A stretch of 64,000 bases of DNA from Merdimmobilis hominis (GCF_021109255.1 NZ_JAJODG010000001.1); one strand, 5' to 3'; positions 49,309-57,745 are shown, numbered from the stretch's first letter. Numbers and translations are program-made. The notes: generated by a model not told the origin, from the letters alone.

Positions 49309-49693
49309 CGGAACACCCCTTTTTCTGGGGGAGAAAAGCAAATTTTGCTTCGGTGGGGTTCCCGGTTGGGATGGCAGCTGGGCTTTATTGGATCACCAGG
49401 ATCGGACACAGTGGACAGATCTGCATGCAGTGGATTCATCGCGGGATGGGTTGTGTTGCGATAGGAAAAATTTCCCCAAGCGGGGAAAAGATGCCTGTGG
49501 TAAATGCGGGTGCAAAGCCGCGATTAAAGCGAAAGCCCCGACCGCAGCTTGTGCATTGAGGTTTTTGGTTGGCGTTCCCGAGGTGATCCCACACCCGACC
49601 TAACATGGAAGTCACAACCCTTCTTGGAACAAATTCATAAAAAATTTTCTTTTGCATTTTACACAAAATATTTTCATGGAAGGTGCGTTGTGA
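49309..49693. other. Non-coding gap before the polyimmunity operon
   Basis: No convincing gene. The left part is moderately GC-rich; 49620-49690 is AT-rich. A stretch at 49574-49622 faintly recalls part of a 5S rRNA but is not a complete one. Confidence 0.5.
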
Positions 49694-49699
49694 TATAAT
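49694..49699 (+). promoter_or_regulatory. -10 box of the likely polyimmunity-operon promoter
   Basis: TATAAT sits 17 nt after TTTTCA (49671-49676), a weak -35. Transcription from here would give a leader of about 220 nt before the first gene. No other good promoter is seen in the gap. Confidence 0.5.
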
Positions 49700-49752
49700 A
49701 AAATTCCAATTATGCTCAGAACAAATGGTGTCGCTATGAACAAATATATTGG

Positions 49753-49897
49753 ACAGCACCTTGCTGTTTTAAGATGCGAAAAAAAGATTTTGATTGTTGA
49801 AGAAACTGCATCTGCCGGTAGATGTAGCTCCTTCAACGCGGCTTTTTCATGCCCTGCGTCAGCCTGTCTTTATGACAGTGCGGCGTGGGGCATTTTT
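49753..49897 (+). promoter_or_regulatory. Leader with successive hairpins followed by T-tracts
   Basis: Three hairpins precede the first gene: ACAGCA/TGCTGT then TTTTAA (49754-49770); GTTGAAG..CTTCAAC with an inner CTGCATCT/AGATGTAG, then GCGGCTTTTT (49796-49846); and ATGCCC..CTGTC/GACAG..GGGGCAT then TTTTTGTT (49849-49897). Each resembles an intrinsic terminator. The last ends 29 nt before the start codon. They could be attenuators limiting operon expression, or the remains of an upstream transcript end. Confidence 0.5.
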
Positions 49898-49925
49898 GTT
49901 ATCTGAATGTTTAAGGGAGGACACC

Positions 49926-50768
49926 ATGAAAAAAAGAAAAATCGAAGACTTTATTGCCCTTTACGCATCAGAAGATGAGGAAAAGCTGGTACTGATCCAA
50001 AGCGGCACCAGCGCGGACAAAACCTTTCTGGATACTTTCTGGACGGCGCATAACCATGCTCTCGCCATGGCGGATGTCCAGAGCGGACAGGTAATCTCCG
50101 GCCGCTGCTACCTGAGCTGGCCGCTGACAGACAAGGAACGGGAAGCCGGAGACTATTCCAAGCTGTTTGCCAAGGGCCAGGTCTACCGAATCAAAGCCCG
50201 CGGCTGGAAAGGTGATGCCTTCAGCGAACCTCAGTGGTATGTCACGGAGGTACTGGAGGAAGGTGTCCCCTGCCCGGCACTGGAGGAAATCTGGACGGAA
50301 TACACAAAGCCCATTCTTCTGGAAGATGCAGTGCTGGGAACCCTCACCCTGGATCGTGAGATGAGCACATTCGACGGAACCTACAAGTGGATGGGAAAAG
50401 AAGTCCGGATTTCGTTGGATGTGGAGATTGAAAAGAAAGCGTCCTGGACTCGTGTCACCAATGTGATGAAGAAACTGCTGGCAGATCAGGAAGTCTGGGA
50501 CAAGTCCCTGCGGGCGATGGCTGCCCAAAAGCTCACCGCTCTGGCCAACGAATGGCTGGCCGACAATGACCAGACCGACCGGAACCCGGAGAAAGACCCC
50601 ATCACTGAGGATGAGTTCGCCCGGCGCATCCTACTCACCGAGTTTACAGTATCTCCTGGCGGGCGATTTACCGTCTGGTATGAGGACGACGATATGTTCT
50701 GGGGCCATGTGGTCACTGTGGATGGGACACTGAAAAAAGGCCCCATTGGTGCAGATATGCAGGGATAA
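49926..50768 (+). CDS. DUF2262 domain protein, immunity-like
   Basis: 280 residues from the ATG at 49926 (GGGAGG upstream). The last 60 residues (DPITEDEFARRILLTEFTVS, then GRFTVWYEDDDMFWGHVVTV) fit DUF2262, a domain common in bacterial immunity loci. A beta-rich middle segment (LGTLTLDREMSTFDGTYKWM) is often found before it. The N-terminal 140 residues are unrecognised. It is the first gene of a long plus-strand operon and probably cytosolic. A toxin-neutralising role is inferred from family and context only. Confidence 0.78.
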   Translation: MKKRKIEDFIALYASEDEEKLVLIQSGTSADKTFLDTFWTAHNHALAMADVQSGQVISGRCYLSWPLTDKEREAGDYSKLFAKGQVYRIKARGWKGDAFSEPQWYVTEVLEEGVPCPALEEIWTEYTKPILLEDAVLGTLTLDREMSTFDGTYKWMGKEVRISLDVEIEKKASWTRVTNVMKKLLADQEVWDKSLRAMAAQKLTALANEWLADNDQTDRNPEKDPITEDEFARRILLTEFTVSPGGRFTVWYEDDDMFWGHVVTVDGTLKKGPIGADMQG

Positions 50769-50786
50769 GGAGAGGAGGAAACCTAA

Positions 50787-51020
50787 ATGAACAGCGAGCA
50801 GATCATGGCTTTTTTGCAAGAGCATTGGTATATTGCCTCGGTGATGATTGGCACAGCGATTTTGCTTGGAGCGATCCGTAACTGGAACTGGCTCTGCGAC
50901 CCCACTGGTACGCGGGATGCCCACCGTCACAGCAGAGGATACCGGCGGGTGCTTTTCTTCCTGTTGGGTGTCCTCCTGATTGTAGTGAGCATCTGGGGAT
51001 TTGTGCTGAAATTGAAATAG
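50787..51020 (+). CDS. Small two-helix membrane protein, Imm17-like
   Basis: 77 residues with membrane helices at about 14-30 and 54-73, separated by a basic loop (RDAHRHSRGYRR). The pattern of a first helix ending in NWNWL, an Arg-rich loop and a second helix resembles the Imm17 family of membrane immunity proteins. It starts 18 nt after the previous stop with GAGGAGG upstream. If correct, it would protect the membrane from a pore-forming or envelope-targeting toxin. Confidence 0.7.
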   Translation: MNSEQIMAFLQEHWYIASVMIGTAILLGAIRNWNWLCDPTGTRDAHRHSRGYRRVLFFLLGVLLIVVSIWGFVLKLK

Positions 51021-51033
51021 GAGGAGAAAGACT

Positions 51034-51576
51034 ATGATGACTGAGAAATATCCCACCTGGCTCACCGGCCATGTGAAAGAATGGGCGGAGAAGCGTCTGC
51101 CCACTGTGACACTCTGTTCCACCACCGGCAATGAACTGCTGGAGGTTTGGTATTATGGAGATCTGCTCACGGTGAAAGGAGAGCCCCAATCCTATATTGT
51201 AGATGGCGATGCGGCTCCCGGACTGGTGACAGCCCGTGACCCGGAGAGCGGCGAGGAGTTCATCATCTTTGACGGTGGACGGCATGGCTACGATAATATG
51301 TTCTGCGATGAACACGATCCAGCCGAACTGGAGCACCGTCCCCTCAAGCGGTATGAGATCCCTGCCTCCAAACTGGTGCTGGAGCTGGGGTACAGCGTTG
51401 ACTATGAGGACGAAAAAGAGGACTTCGAACCGGACGAGGCGGATACCGTGGAACTGATCAACGGTGAACGGATGCCGTGGGAACAGGTCAAGCGGGACGG
51501 CATCGACTATATCGCCCTTTACTATGTGAACGAGAAAGGAAAACCAGTCCAGATCTTGGACGCGGAGCTGGCATGA
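51034..51576 (+). CDS. Unknown acidic protein of the polyimmunity operon
   Basis: 180 residues, strongly acidic, especially at 133-155 (VDYEDEKEDFEPDEADTVEL). The N-terminal half alternates short strands (LPTVTLCSTTGNELLEVWYY and GEEFIIFDGGRHGYDNMF). No family was recognised. Acidic, single-domain character and the tight spacing (13 nt before, 16 nt after) are typical of nuclease-inhibiting immunity proteins, but that is inference. Confidence 0.75.
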   Translation: MMTEKYPTWLTGHVKEWAEKRLPTVTLCSTTGNELLEVWYYGDLLTVKGEPQSYIVDGDAAPGLVTARDPESGEEFIIFDGGRHGYDNMFCDEHDPAELEHRPLKRYEIPASKLVLELGYSVDYEDEKEDFEPDEADTVELINGERMPWEQVKRDGIDYIALYYVNEKGKPVQILDAELA

Positions 51577-51592
51577 GTAAGGAGGAGCAGAG

Positions 51593-52096
51593 ATGAAGCT
51601 GAACTGTAAACGCATTGATTTTACATATACACCCGGCGAGGAAATCTTCAACTTTCCCGAGGAATCGGGACTGCCCTTTATCTTCGATGTAGAGGAAGAA
51701 CTGACCGGCGATCCTGCTGCCATGGATGCGGTGGGAGAAATGCTGGATGAGGCGGAGAAATTGGCGGAAAAGGCCAAATCCGCCATTAAAGCGGCGCTGG
51801 CGGACGAGGACAGCCGCTACCATAGCGTTGTGACATTTTTCATGGAGTTCCACCGGGACGATGTAGGCCCGGATATTGCGGCGGAACTTTTTCCGGGAAC
51901 CGATCCATCCAAGCTGTCCTTTGCCGAGATGGTGGACTTTTTGAAGCTCAAGCGGTTCGGCAGTCTGGTGGATAGCGAGATGAATCAGCAAGTTTTCATT
52001 CTGGATCTGTCCTTCAACCCGGAGATTACCGACGAGCTGATGGTAATCTACTTTGATTTGAAGAAGGAGATTTTTTGTATTACTCATGAGAGCTGA
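51593..52096 (+). CDS. DUF2004-like protein
   Basis: 167 residues. The C-terminal half contains HSVVTFFMEFHRDDVG, LKLKRFGSLVDSEMNQQVFI and LDLSFNPEITDELMVIYFDL followed by an HES end, which fits the DUF2004 pattern. The N-terminal part includes an acidic amphipathic helix (DAVGEMLDEAEKLAEKAKSA). AAGGAGGAG precedes the ATG. DUF2004 proteins are frequent in immunity gene clusters; the target is unknown. Confidence 0.75.
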   Translation: MKLNCKRIDFTYTPGEEIFNFPEESGLPFIFDVEEELTGDPAAMDAVGEMLDEAEKLAEKAKSAIKAALADEDSRYHSVVTFFMEFHRDDVGPDIAAELFPGTDPSKLSFAEMVDFLKLKRFGSLVDSEMNQQVFILDLSFNPEITDELMVIYFDLKKEIFCITHES

Positions 52097-52107
52097 GGTG
52101 GTACCCC

Positions 52108-52662
52108 ATGACGAAAGAACGCATCCTCATCTCCGGCGATCTGGGCAGCAAGGTCAAGCAGCTGATGGAGTACGCCGGGTGGCAGGAAGGGCGAAAAGTG
52201 GACATCTCCATTGCGGAGAAATATTACGCCGACCATGACGTCCCGATGATGAAGACCACCCAACGGTTTTACCGCAAATATTTCGGCCTGTGCTGTGAGT
52301 GGTACTTGGCGCAGAAAAAGCTGAAATGGGCGGCTGACTTTGAGTTTGCTTTGTTTCCTTACCTGGTCAATGGAATCAAAAACCATTTGGAGGACGCCTA
52401 TTTCCGGGATATGTCCGGCTGTGAGCTGGCGGAAATTGAGCAGACAGCTGGTCAGAAGTGCCAGCCCATCGGCCATATCGGCTACTACTACCCGGCAGAG
52501 GTCTGGATCTCAGAGCACGGGAAACTGTATGCGAAATATGAGTATCAGGACGAGATCGAGTGCTTTCCCGATGTGTTTGCCCTGATCGAACGGGAACTGC
52601 GGCAGTGCAACTTTGATTCCGCTGCCATGAAAACTGTGGAGGCACTGGACGGAAAACTATGA
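52108..52662 (+). CDS. SUKH-3-type immunity protein
   Basis: 184 residues. The start region VKQLMEYAGWQEGRKVDISI followed by RFYRKYFGL corresponds to the SUKH-3 family (AGW-x-x-GR and the FL-x-x-FG block). GYYYPAEVWISEHGKLYAKY is the beta-hairpin with the conserved Gly. SUKH-superfamily proteins neutralise diverse nuclease toxins. Its last four bases overlap the next start (ATGA). Confidence 0.8.
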   Translation: MTKERILISGDLGSKVKQLMEYAGWQEGRKVDISIAEKYYADHDVPMMKTTQRFYRKYFGLCCEWYLAQKKLKWAADFEFALFPYLVNGIKNHLEDAYFRDMSGCELAEIEQTAGQKCQPIGHIGYYYPAEVWISEHGKLYAKYEYQDEIECFPDVFALIERELRQCNFDSAAMKTVEALDGKL

Positions 52663-53663
52663 AACAGGACTTTACTATTTGGCGCAATCAAATATTGCAG
52701 AATCCGCGGGACATTTCACCGCTGAAATTCGGAATATCGCAGGATGAGGTCATAGAAATCTTCGGGAATCCCGATGCCCTCTCCACCATGAGAAGCGGCG
52801 GGAAGCCTTTGATCCTCAAATACCATGACATTGAACTGCATTTCGGTGGGAAATCCCATCATGGGCTCTACTTAATTTACAGCGACGATGAGATCGAGTT
52901 TAGCATCACAGCCGAGCACGAAGAAATGCTCCAACCGATCACCAACACAGAGCCGGTGGACAACGAGTTTTTCCTCAAGGATGGAGCCGTCTATTTCTCT
53001 GGCCTATATGAAAACGGCCTTTTGAAGGGTGTTGCGCCCAAAGACTTCTGCTGTTGGCATTACTGGGGCAAATCCTCTACGGCCTGCTTTCTCGGTGGGA
53101 TTCGCCTGCGTGGAGCAGACCCGGCATCGTTTCGGGTGTTAAACTATGCCTACGCGATGGACAAAACAGCCGTCTACACCACCAGCGGGAGAATCCCAGA
53201 TGTAGAGCTGACAGCCTTCCAGGTATTAGACAACGGCCAGAACGATTCGGATGCGCCCCAGGGATATGCAAAGGACAGCCGGCAGGTCTACTTCCATAAC
53301 GGAGATGGCAAGGTGAAGATCATCAAGGGTGTGGAAGTTTCCTCTTTCCGCTCCTTGGGCGATACCTATTTTGCCAGAGATGAGAAGCGGATCTATGCCT
53401 ACGGCAAACAGCTTCCCAAAGCAGAGCTGACTTCCTGGGAACTGCTTGGGCACTGGTATTCCCGCGATGCCAAACGAGTGTACTACCTCAACCGTGAGAT
53501 CAAGGGGGCGGATCGGGACAGTTTCACAGTCTGCACCCCGTTGGACGCACCTCTGCTCGCTGACCATTTGGCCCGCGATAAAGACCACTTTTACCAGAAC
53601 GATGAGATAATGGAAGAAACACAGTGGCTGGAACAGCTGCGCAAAATGACCCAAGAACCGTAA
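52659..53663 (+). CDS. DKNYY-repeat protein
   Basis: 334 residues. Residues about 150-320 contain repeated units of the DKNYY type: YAMDKTAVYTT, YAKDSRQVYFHNG, FARDEKRIYAYGK, YSRDAKRVYYLN and LARDKDHFYQN, each a D-x-x-x-x-Y strand followed by ADxxSF or a similar link. The N-terminal 100 residues form another domain (ISPLKFGISQDEVIEIFGNP), which resembles a small immunity-type fold. DKNYY domains are frequent in predicted immunity clusters. It is translationally coupled to the SUKH-3 gene. Confidence 0.8.
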   Translation: MKQDFTIWRNQILQNPRDISPLKFGISQDEVIEIFGNPDALSTMRSGGKPLILKYHDIELHFGGKSHHGLYLIYSDDEIEFSITAEHEEMLQPITNTEPVDNEFFLKDGAVYFSGLYENGLLKGVAPKDFCCWHYWGKSSTACFLGGIRLRGADPASFRVLNYAYAMDKTAVYTTSGRIPDVELTAFQVLDNGQNDSDAPQGYAKDSRQVYFHNGDGKVKIIKGVEVSSFRSLGDTYFARDEKRIYAYGKQLPKAELTSWELLGHWYSRDAKRVYYLNREIKGADRDSFTVCTPLDAPLLADHLARDKDHFYQNDEIMEETQWLEQLRKMTQEP

Positions 53664-53679
53664 ACGGAGGAAAACGGCT

Positions 53680-54225
53680 ATGGACTATTTGAAGATATTG
53701 CATGGAAACCCTGATTTGGCAGAGGAATTTGATTCGCTGTTTGACTTCTTCCTGCTGAATGAGTTGTCCCCGCGGGATGACGCAGAAGGCCGATGCACCT
53801 TCTCCCTGCCCGGCATGGCGTTTGCCAGAGATGGCTCCGGCGGAGAATACCACCTGTTGGAAGATGGCTCCATTGGATATTACAGCAGCGAAGGTGAGAC
53901 AGACCGTCTGGCTGAGAGCATGGATGACCTTTTTTCACTGATCGTGAGCTGCATCTGCTGGCACGACTGCTGTGATGCAAAGGAGTATGTGGATTCCAAA
54001 ACACTGGAGGAATATGGGCAGAGACAGCGTAACACCAACTTGGAAGATATGGATGTGGACAGCTTGCGGCGGGTGTCTGATGCGCTTGGTATCCCTACCG
54101 GTGAGCCGCTGGCTCCGGTTCTGGAGCGATTCCGCAAAGCAACCCAGCGTGAGCCTCTGTATCAGTGTATATTTCACGAGGACGACGGAAGCCTGACCGA
54201 ATCATACGGTTTGATGTTTGAATGA
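53680..54225 (+). CDS. SUKH-superfamily (SMI1/KNR4-like) protein
   Basis: 181 residues. GMAFARDGSGGEYHLLEDGS followed by IGYYSSEGETDRLAESMDDLFSL-type sequence (split here) is the core of SUKH proteins: a strand with DGSGG, a hairpin and the terminal helix. An added C-terminal helix region (about 120-160) includes VDSLRRVSDALGIPTGEPLA. A GGAGG ribosome binding site is present. It probably binds and neutralises an unknown toxin. Confidence 0.75.
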   Translation: MDYLKILHGNPDLAEEFDSLFDFFLLNELSPRDDAEGRCTFSLPGMAFARDGSGGEYHLLEDGSIGYYSSEGETDRLAESMDDLFSLIVSCICWHDCCDAKEYVDSKTLEEYGQRQRNTNLEDMDVDSLRRVSDALGIPTGEPLAPVLERFRKATQREPLYQCIFHEDDGSLTESYGLMFE

Positions 54226-54241
54226 GAAAGGAGCAAGCCCG

Positions 54242-54568
54242 ATGAAAGCATTTGACCCAAATTATAAACTGCTGGACGAGATGTACCAGGATGATTACTA
54301 TCCTGCTTTTTTGGTGGACAAGGTAAAGGACGAACTCCAGAAGGTCATCGGCCTGCTGGAGAGCGGCGAAACCGATACCGAAGTGATACAGGCAACGCTG
54401 GATGAGGCGGTCTGCGGTATCAATGATCTCCAGGAGGAGTTTGACGAGAACGACAGCGAGATTGAAACGGTGGCACGGGAATGTATCGCGTCAACCGTGG
54501 CCTATATTCTGGAGTGGTTTGGCATCCCCATTGACACCGAGGAGGCTATTCGGGAAAGGGACTGGTAA
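54242..54568 (+). CDS. DUF5713 family protein
   Basis: 108 residues from the ATG at 54242 (GGAG 8 nt upstream). FDPNYKLLDEMYQDDYYPAF, NDLQEEFDENDSEIETVARE and the final EEAIRERDW follow the DUF5713 pattern, an all-helical acidic protein. The wider clade is scattered among Gram-positive immunity clusters. The function is unknown. Confidence 0.8.
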   Translation: MKAFDPNYKLLDEMYQDDYYPAFLVDKVKDELQKVIGLLESGETDTEVIQATLDEAVCGINDLQEEFDENDSEIETVARECIASTVAYILEWFGIPIDTEEAIRERDW

Positions 54569-54573
54569 TAACA

Positions 54574-54927
54574 ATGACGATTGAAGATATGCTCGGGGAT
54601 CTGCACAAGATCGACATTCTGGCGGAGAAACGCGAAAGCAATGAAGTATTAATGGTTTTGGTCTGCAATGGCTTTATTGACGGCTCTCCGGAAACGCAAA
54701 AGGCCCTGCTGGACAAGATGGAAGGTTACCTAAATCATACACAGAGCGAAGAATTTCAGAAGGAATATGGGAAATGGTCTGTAATTTTGCGGGTCACTTT
54801 TGATGAAGAACCCGACCAGCTGGTGGTGGAGCTACTCAGCAAGTGCCAGCCCTGGGCGGATGATTATGGCGTAAAGTTGGAATTTGAAATCGGAGGAACG
54901 CCTGTTCACTTTGTGGAGCAGAGATGA
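54574..54927 (+). CDS. DUF6572-like protein
   Basis: 117 residues. MVLVCNGFIDGSPETQKALL, VILRVTFDEEPDQLVVELL and WADDYGVKLEFEIG suggest a small alpha/beta domain like DUF6572. It starts 5 nt after the previous stop with little ribosome binding site of its own, so it depends on coupling. The family name is from recall and moderately sure. Confidence 0.72.
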   Translation: MTIEDMLGDLHKIDILAEKRESNEVLMVLVCNGFIDGSPETQKALLDKMEGYLNHTQSEEFQKEYGKWSVILRVTFDEEPDQLVVELLSKCQPWADDYGVKLEFEIGGTPVHFVEQR

Positions 54928-54954
54928 CATCCCTGGAAAGGAAGACTTACAACG

Positions 54955-55914
54955 ATGGAATGGCCAAAACGGGCGCGGACAGCGGACTGGGAAAACGGTG
55001 TCCTGACCCTGGATGGAGAGAAGAAATTTGAGATCCCAGAGCTGACCATGGAACCCATGGAGCGGCTGGCCAGCTATACCCTGGTGGGCTTCCATGTGAA
55101 AGGTTATCCGGTGACCGATGAACTGCTTGCCCCCTTTGCCGGGCACAAAAGCATGGCCAACTTCGGCGTGGAGAACGGCGCACTCACCGACGCCTGTTTC
55201 CCCGTCTTTTCCGCTATGCCCAAGCTGCGCTATCTGCTGCTGGACGGCAATGCCGCCATCCACGGCAGCGGTCTGTCCGCCTTGCAAGGCTGCAAGCTGG
55301 ACCTTCTGACCCTCAACCGCACCGGGCTGGACGATGCCGGTCTTCTCCAGGCGGCCTCCATCCCCAAACTCTCCCACATCCAGATCGACCATACCGCTGT
55401 TACCTATGAGGGCCTGCTGGCCATCGCCGGCAACAACTACATCAAGCCGGTGGCCCATGTGCAATTCACCAAGGAGCAGATGGAATACTTCTCCCAAATC
55501 CAGCGGGAAAGGGCCAAAAAGCCCGCCAAGCTGAACGAGCAGGCTGCGGAGGAATGCCGCAGGGTGTTGTCCGCTTTCTTTGCCGAGATGACAGAATGGG
55601 AGCAGTACATGGAGCAGGTTGGGTTTGAAGATGCCGAGGCTACGCCCCGCCTGCTGGAGATCTGGAAGAAGTATGTGAGTGAAAAGCCCCGTCCGGGCTA
55701 CCGGCCCCTGGGCCTCTCGTACAGTGCCCAGGGCACCTACAAGGGGGAGCAGTTCCTGGACGCGGAGCAGATCACCAAGAACAAGCTCTACATCTACACC
55801 AGAGAGAAACACACCGGCTTTGACCGCCGCTTTCTTATGAAGCGTGTGGGCGAAGGCTGGAAGATTGATGCGGTGCAGGAGCGGCTGAACGGCTGGCAGC
55901 GCACGGAATTGTGA
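54955..55914 (+). CDS. Leucine-rich-repeat-like plus NTF2-fold immunity protein
   Basis: 319 residues. Residues 60-165 contain irregular leucine-rich units (MPKLRYLLLDGNAAIHGSGL, LQGCKLDLLTLNRTGLDDAG, IPKLSHIQIDHTAVTYEGLL). Residues about 195-319 (CRRVLSAFFAEMTEWEQYME ... GEGWKIDAVQERL) look like an NTF2-fold immunity domain with its long first helix and final strands. The fusion pairs a recognition solenoid with a toxin-inhibitor fold. Its stop overlaps an alternative GTG of the next gene. Confidence 0.75.
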   Translation: MEWPKRARTADWENGVLTLDGEKKFEIPELTMEPMERLASYTLVGFHVKGYPVTDELLAPFAGHKSMANFGVENGALTDACFPVFSAMPKLRYLLLDGNAAIHGSGLSALQGCKLDLLTLNRTGLDDAGLLQAASIPKLSHIQIDHTAVTYEGLLAIAGNNYIKPVAHVQFTKEQMEYFSQIQRERAKKPAKLNEQAAEECRRVLSAFFAEMTEWEQYMEQVGFEDAEATPRLLEIWKKYVSEKPRPGYRPLGLSYSAQGTYKGEQFLDAEQITKNKLYIYTREKHTGFDRRFLMKRVGEGWKIDAVQERLNGWQRTEL

Positions 55915-55922
55915 GGCATCAC

Positions 55923-56159
55923 ATGGCTTGGGAATATGAAACCTTTGGCCCGGACGGTCAATGCAAATTGTTCGGTGTGAACATCTTTGACTACGACTGG
56001 CAAACCACCGGCAAGCGGGTAAAAATCAAAGACCCCATCTATCACCAAGACCATACCTTCGAGGTCTGGCAGGTAGAGATTGATGGGCAGATCCACCGCT
56101 TTGCTACTGGAGAGCTCTCCAACTGCGTATGGGGATTTTATTTAGAGAAAGACGGATGA
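55923..56159 (+). CDS. Small unknown protein of the polyimmunity operon
   Basis: 78 residues from the ATG at 55923; a GTG at 55911 overlapping the previous stop is an equal candidate. It is mostly beta, with FGVNIFDYDWQTTGKRVKIK, TFEVWQVEIDGQIHRFATGE and NCVWGFYLEKDG. No family was recognised. The ribosome binding site is weak. Confidence 0.65.
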   Translation: MAWEYETFGPDGQCKLFGVNIFDYDWQTTGKRVKIKDPIYHQDHTFEVWQVEIDGQIHRFATGELSNCVWGFYLEKDG

Positions 56160-56176
56160 AAGGAGTGTGTGGGCGC

Positions 56177-56776
56177 ATGAGCCGAATCGTCGATAAACCC
56201 TACTTTACATACAGTGCATACAACGCCCTGACCTCCGGCATTCAGGTGAAATGCCCCAAGTGCCACGGCGCGGGTGTGGTGACAGCGGATGAGGATAACG
56301 CCTATTTCCGCTGTTTGAGTTGCGGCCATCAGGAGACCCGCGACCGGACGATCTACCGCTATGATGTCCATAACCAGTGCAAAAACTGCGGCAGATACTA
56401 TCGGGTGGATATTGAAGATGAGGAAAGGCAGCACTTTTCCGTTCTCCATGTGGCCTGTCCCTATTGTGGGACAACCATGTCGGGAGAAGTTCATAAAACA
56501 GCTGAAGCATTTTCCTATACTGCTGAGATTCAGAACGGACGGGAACCTTATTTTGGCCTGGAGCTGTGGTTTTTGACCTCCTTCCAGGGCAAGCCGGTCT
56601 GGGCACTCAACCGGGAGCACCTTGCCTATCTAATCGGCTATCTCAGCACCGACCTGCGGGAAAAGCCGCCGGGAAGAGCGAAAAAGACTCAGGCCGACCA
56701 TCTCCCCACCTTCATGAAAACCGCAAAAAACCGGGAGCAGATCGTGAAGCTGCTGAAGAAGTTACAGGAGGGTTGA
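56177..56776 (+). CDS. Zinc-ribbon protein of unknown function
   Basis: 199 residues from the ATG at 56177; earlier starts at 56156 or 56129 are possible. Two zinc-ribbon pairs are visible: CPKCHGAGVV with CLSCGHQET, and CKNCGRYY with CPYCGTTM. The C-terminal 85 residues (LWFLTSFQGKPVWALNREHL, then AYLIGYLSTDLREKP) are helical and end with a basic segment. It may bind nucleic acid or a toxin. Its stop overlaps the TTG start of the next gene. Confidence 0.72.
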   Translation: MSRIVDKPYFTYSAYNALTSGIQVKCPKCHGAGVVTADEDNAYFRCLSCGHQETRDRTIYRYDVHNQCKNCGRYYRVDIEDEERQHFSVLHVACPYCGTTMSGEVHKTAEAFSYTAEIQNGREPYFGLELWFLTSFQGKPVWALNREHLAYLIGYLSTDLREKPPGRAKKTQADHLPTFMKTAKNREQIVKLLKKLQEG

Positions 56777-57024
56777 GGACGGAGCAGAAAGTTATTTATA
56801 ACGGCCAAATTCTTACTCTGACTCACTTTTGGGCAACGGGAGAGCCCTGCCTGTGGATCACCGACCCACAGCAGATCGAGATGCCTAAAATGGAATTTGT
56901 GGGAGGCCACCCGGACGAATACTGCATTTTCCTGAAAAATCTGACTAAAACAGAGCTGGCACAGATCACATCTCTGGACGGTGCTCCACTGGATGTGAAA
57001 GAAGAACTAAGCGACATTGAATGA
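56773..57024 (+). CDS. Small unknown protein with TTG start
   Basis: 83 residues. No ATG is available early in the frame. The TTG at 56773 overlaps the previous stop (TTGA) and follows GGAGG closely, which suggests re-initiation. The sequence YNGQILTLTHFWATGEPCLW and MEFVGGHPDEYCIFLKNLTK suggests a beta-rich fold. No family was recognised. Confidence 0.6.
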   Translation: MRTEQKVIYNGQILTLTHFWATGEPCLWITDPQQIEMPKMEFVGGHPDEYCIFLKNLTKTELAQITSLDGAPLDVKEELSDIE

Positions 57025-57034
57025 GGAGAACACT

Positions 57035-57475
57035 ATGAAAGACCTTTGCCAATACGGAAACCGGCCGGAGGACGAATGGGAAATCTTGCCCTGGATACCT
57101 GATCCGCGCCCGCCCTTCAAAATCTGGGTGAAGCCGGAGCAGATCGCGCCATTCTTTCTCATTCCCCACCACCCCTATGCCATCTCCCTTCTGCTGAAAA
57201 TCAGCGACGGATTTCGGGTAGAAGAATTCTGCCGGCTGGGGCTGACCGGCAGCAGCGGAGACTGGGAACGGCTGGTCCGGGGTGTGATCCGGGAGTTCGA
57301 GGAAGGCAACAGCGGCGAGGATCTGTTTCACTTCGACTCCGACGAGGATGTGTTCTGTGTCTACTCTCAATATATCGACGACCTGATGATGCTGGCCAAA
57401 ATGATCCGGGCGGCCTGTGCCGATGAAAAAACGATGGGGATGTATCTGAACATGAGCGAGGCAGCGAAAGCATGA
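57035..57475 (+). CDS. Imm51-like immunity protein
   Basis: 146 residues from the ATG at 57035 (GAGGAG 6 nt upstream). PFFLIPHHPYAISLLLKISD, then GLTGSSGDWERLVRGVIREF and FHFDSDEDVFCVYSQYIDDL, fits the Imm51 family of polymorphic-toxin immunity proteins as I recall it. It is acidic toward the C-terminus. Its end overlaps the next start (ATGA). Confidence 0.72.
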   Translation: MKDLCQYGNRPEDEWEILPWIPDPRPPFKIWVKPEQIAPFFLIPHHPYAISLLLKISDGFRVEEFCRLGLTGSSGDWERLVRGVIREFEEGNSGEDLFHFDSDEDVFCVYSQYIDDLMMLAKMIRAACADEKTMGMYLNMSEAAKA

Positions 57476-57735
57476 AAGAGTTGACCACTCAAACAGGGAT
57501 TATAGTAAAATGCAGTAAAACGGCCATTGAATTTTTCCAAAATGCTCAGTCAGTGGATTTCTTTGCCGCGCTGGAGATTCCAAAGGAATTCCAAGGTATA
57601 GCGGTTGAGTTTTGTGATTTGTTTATGGAAAACAATCATCTCGCGGCCTTGCTGGGCTGTCGTGGCAATTATGATATTGCAATACAGATAGATGAGGTAA
57701 CCGGCACCATGACGGGGTGGCATTGGTTCAAATGA
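57472..57735 (+). CDS. Small unknown protein of the polyimmunity operon
   Basis: 87 residues, no family recognised. It contains KTAIEFFQNAQSVDFFAALE and YDIAIQIDEVTGTMTGWHWF. Base composition is more AT-rich than its neighbours. It is coupled to the preceding gene by an ATGA overlap. Confidence 0.65.
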   Translation: MKELTTQTGIIVKCSKTAIEFFQNAQSVDFFAALEIPKEFQGIAVEFCDLFMENNHLAALLGCRGNYDIAIQIDEVTGTMTGWHWFK

Positions 57736-57745
57736 GGGAAATGGA

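Noticed and set aside
49574..49622. Sequence resembling part of a 5S rRNA (CCCACACCCGA and ATGGAAGT)
   Set aside because: Only about 40 nt are reminiscent, the spacing is wrong, and no complementary 5'/3' helix or neighbouring rRNA genes exist. It is probably chance.
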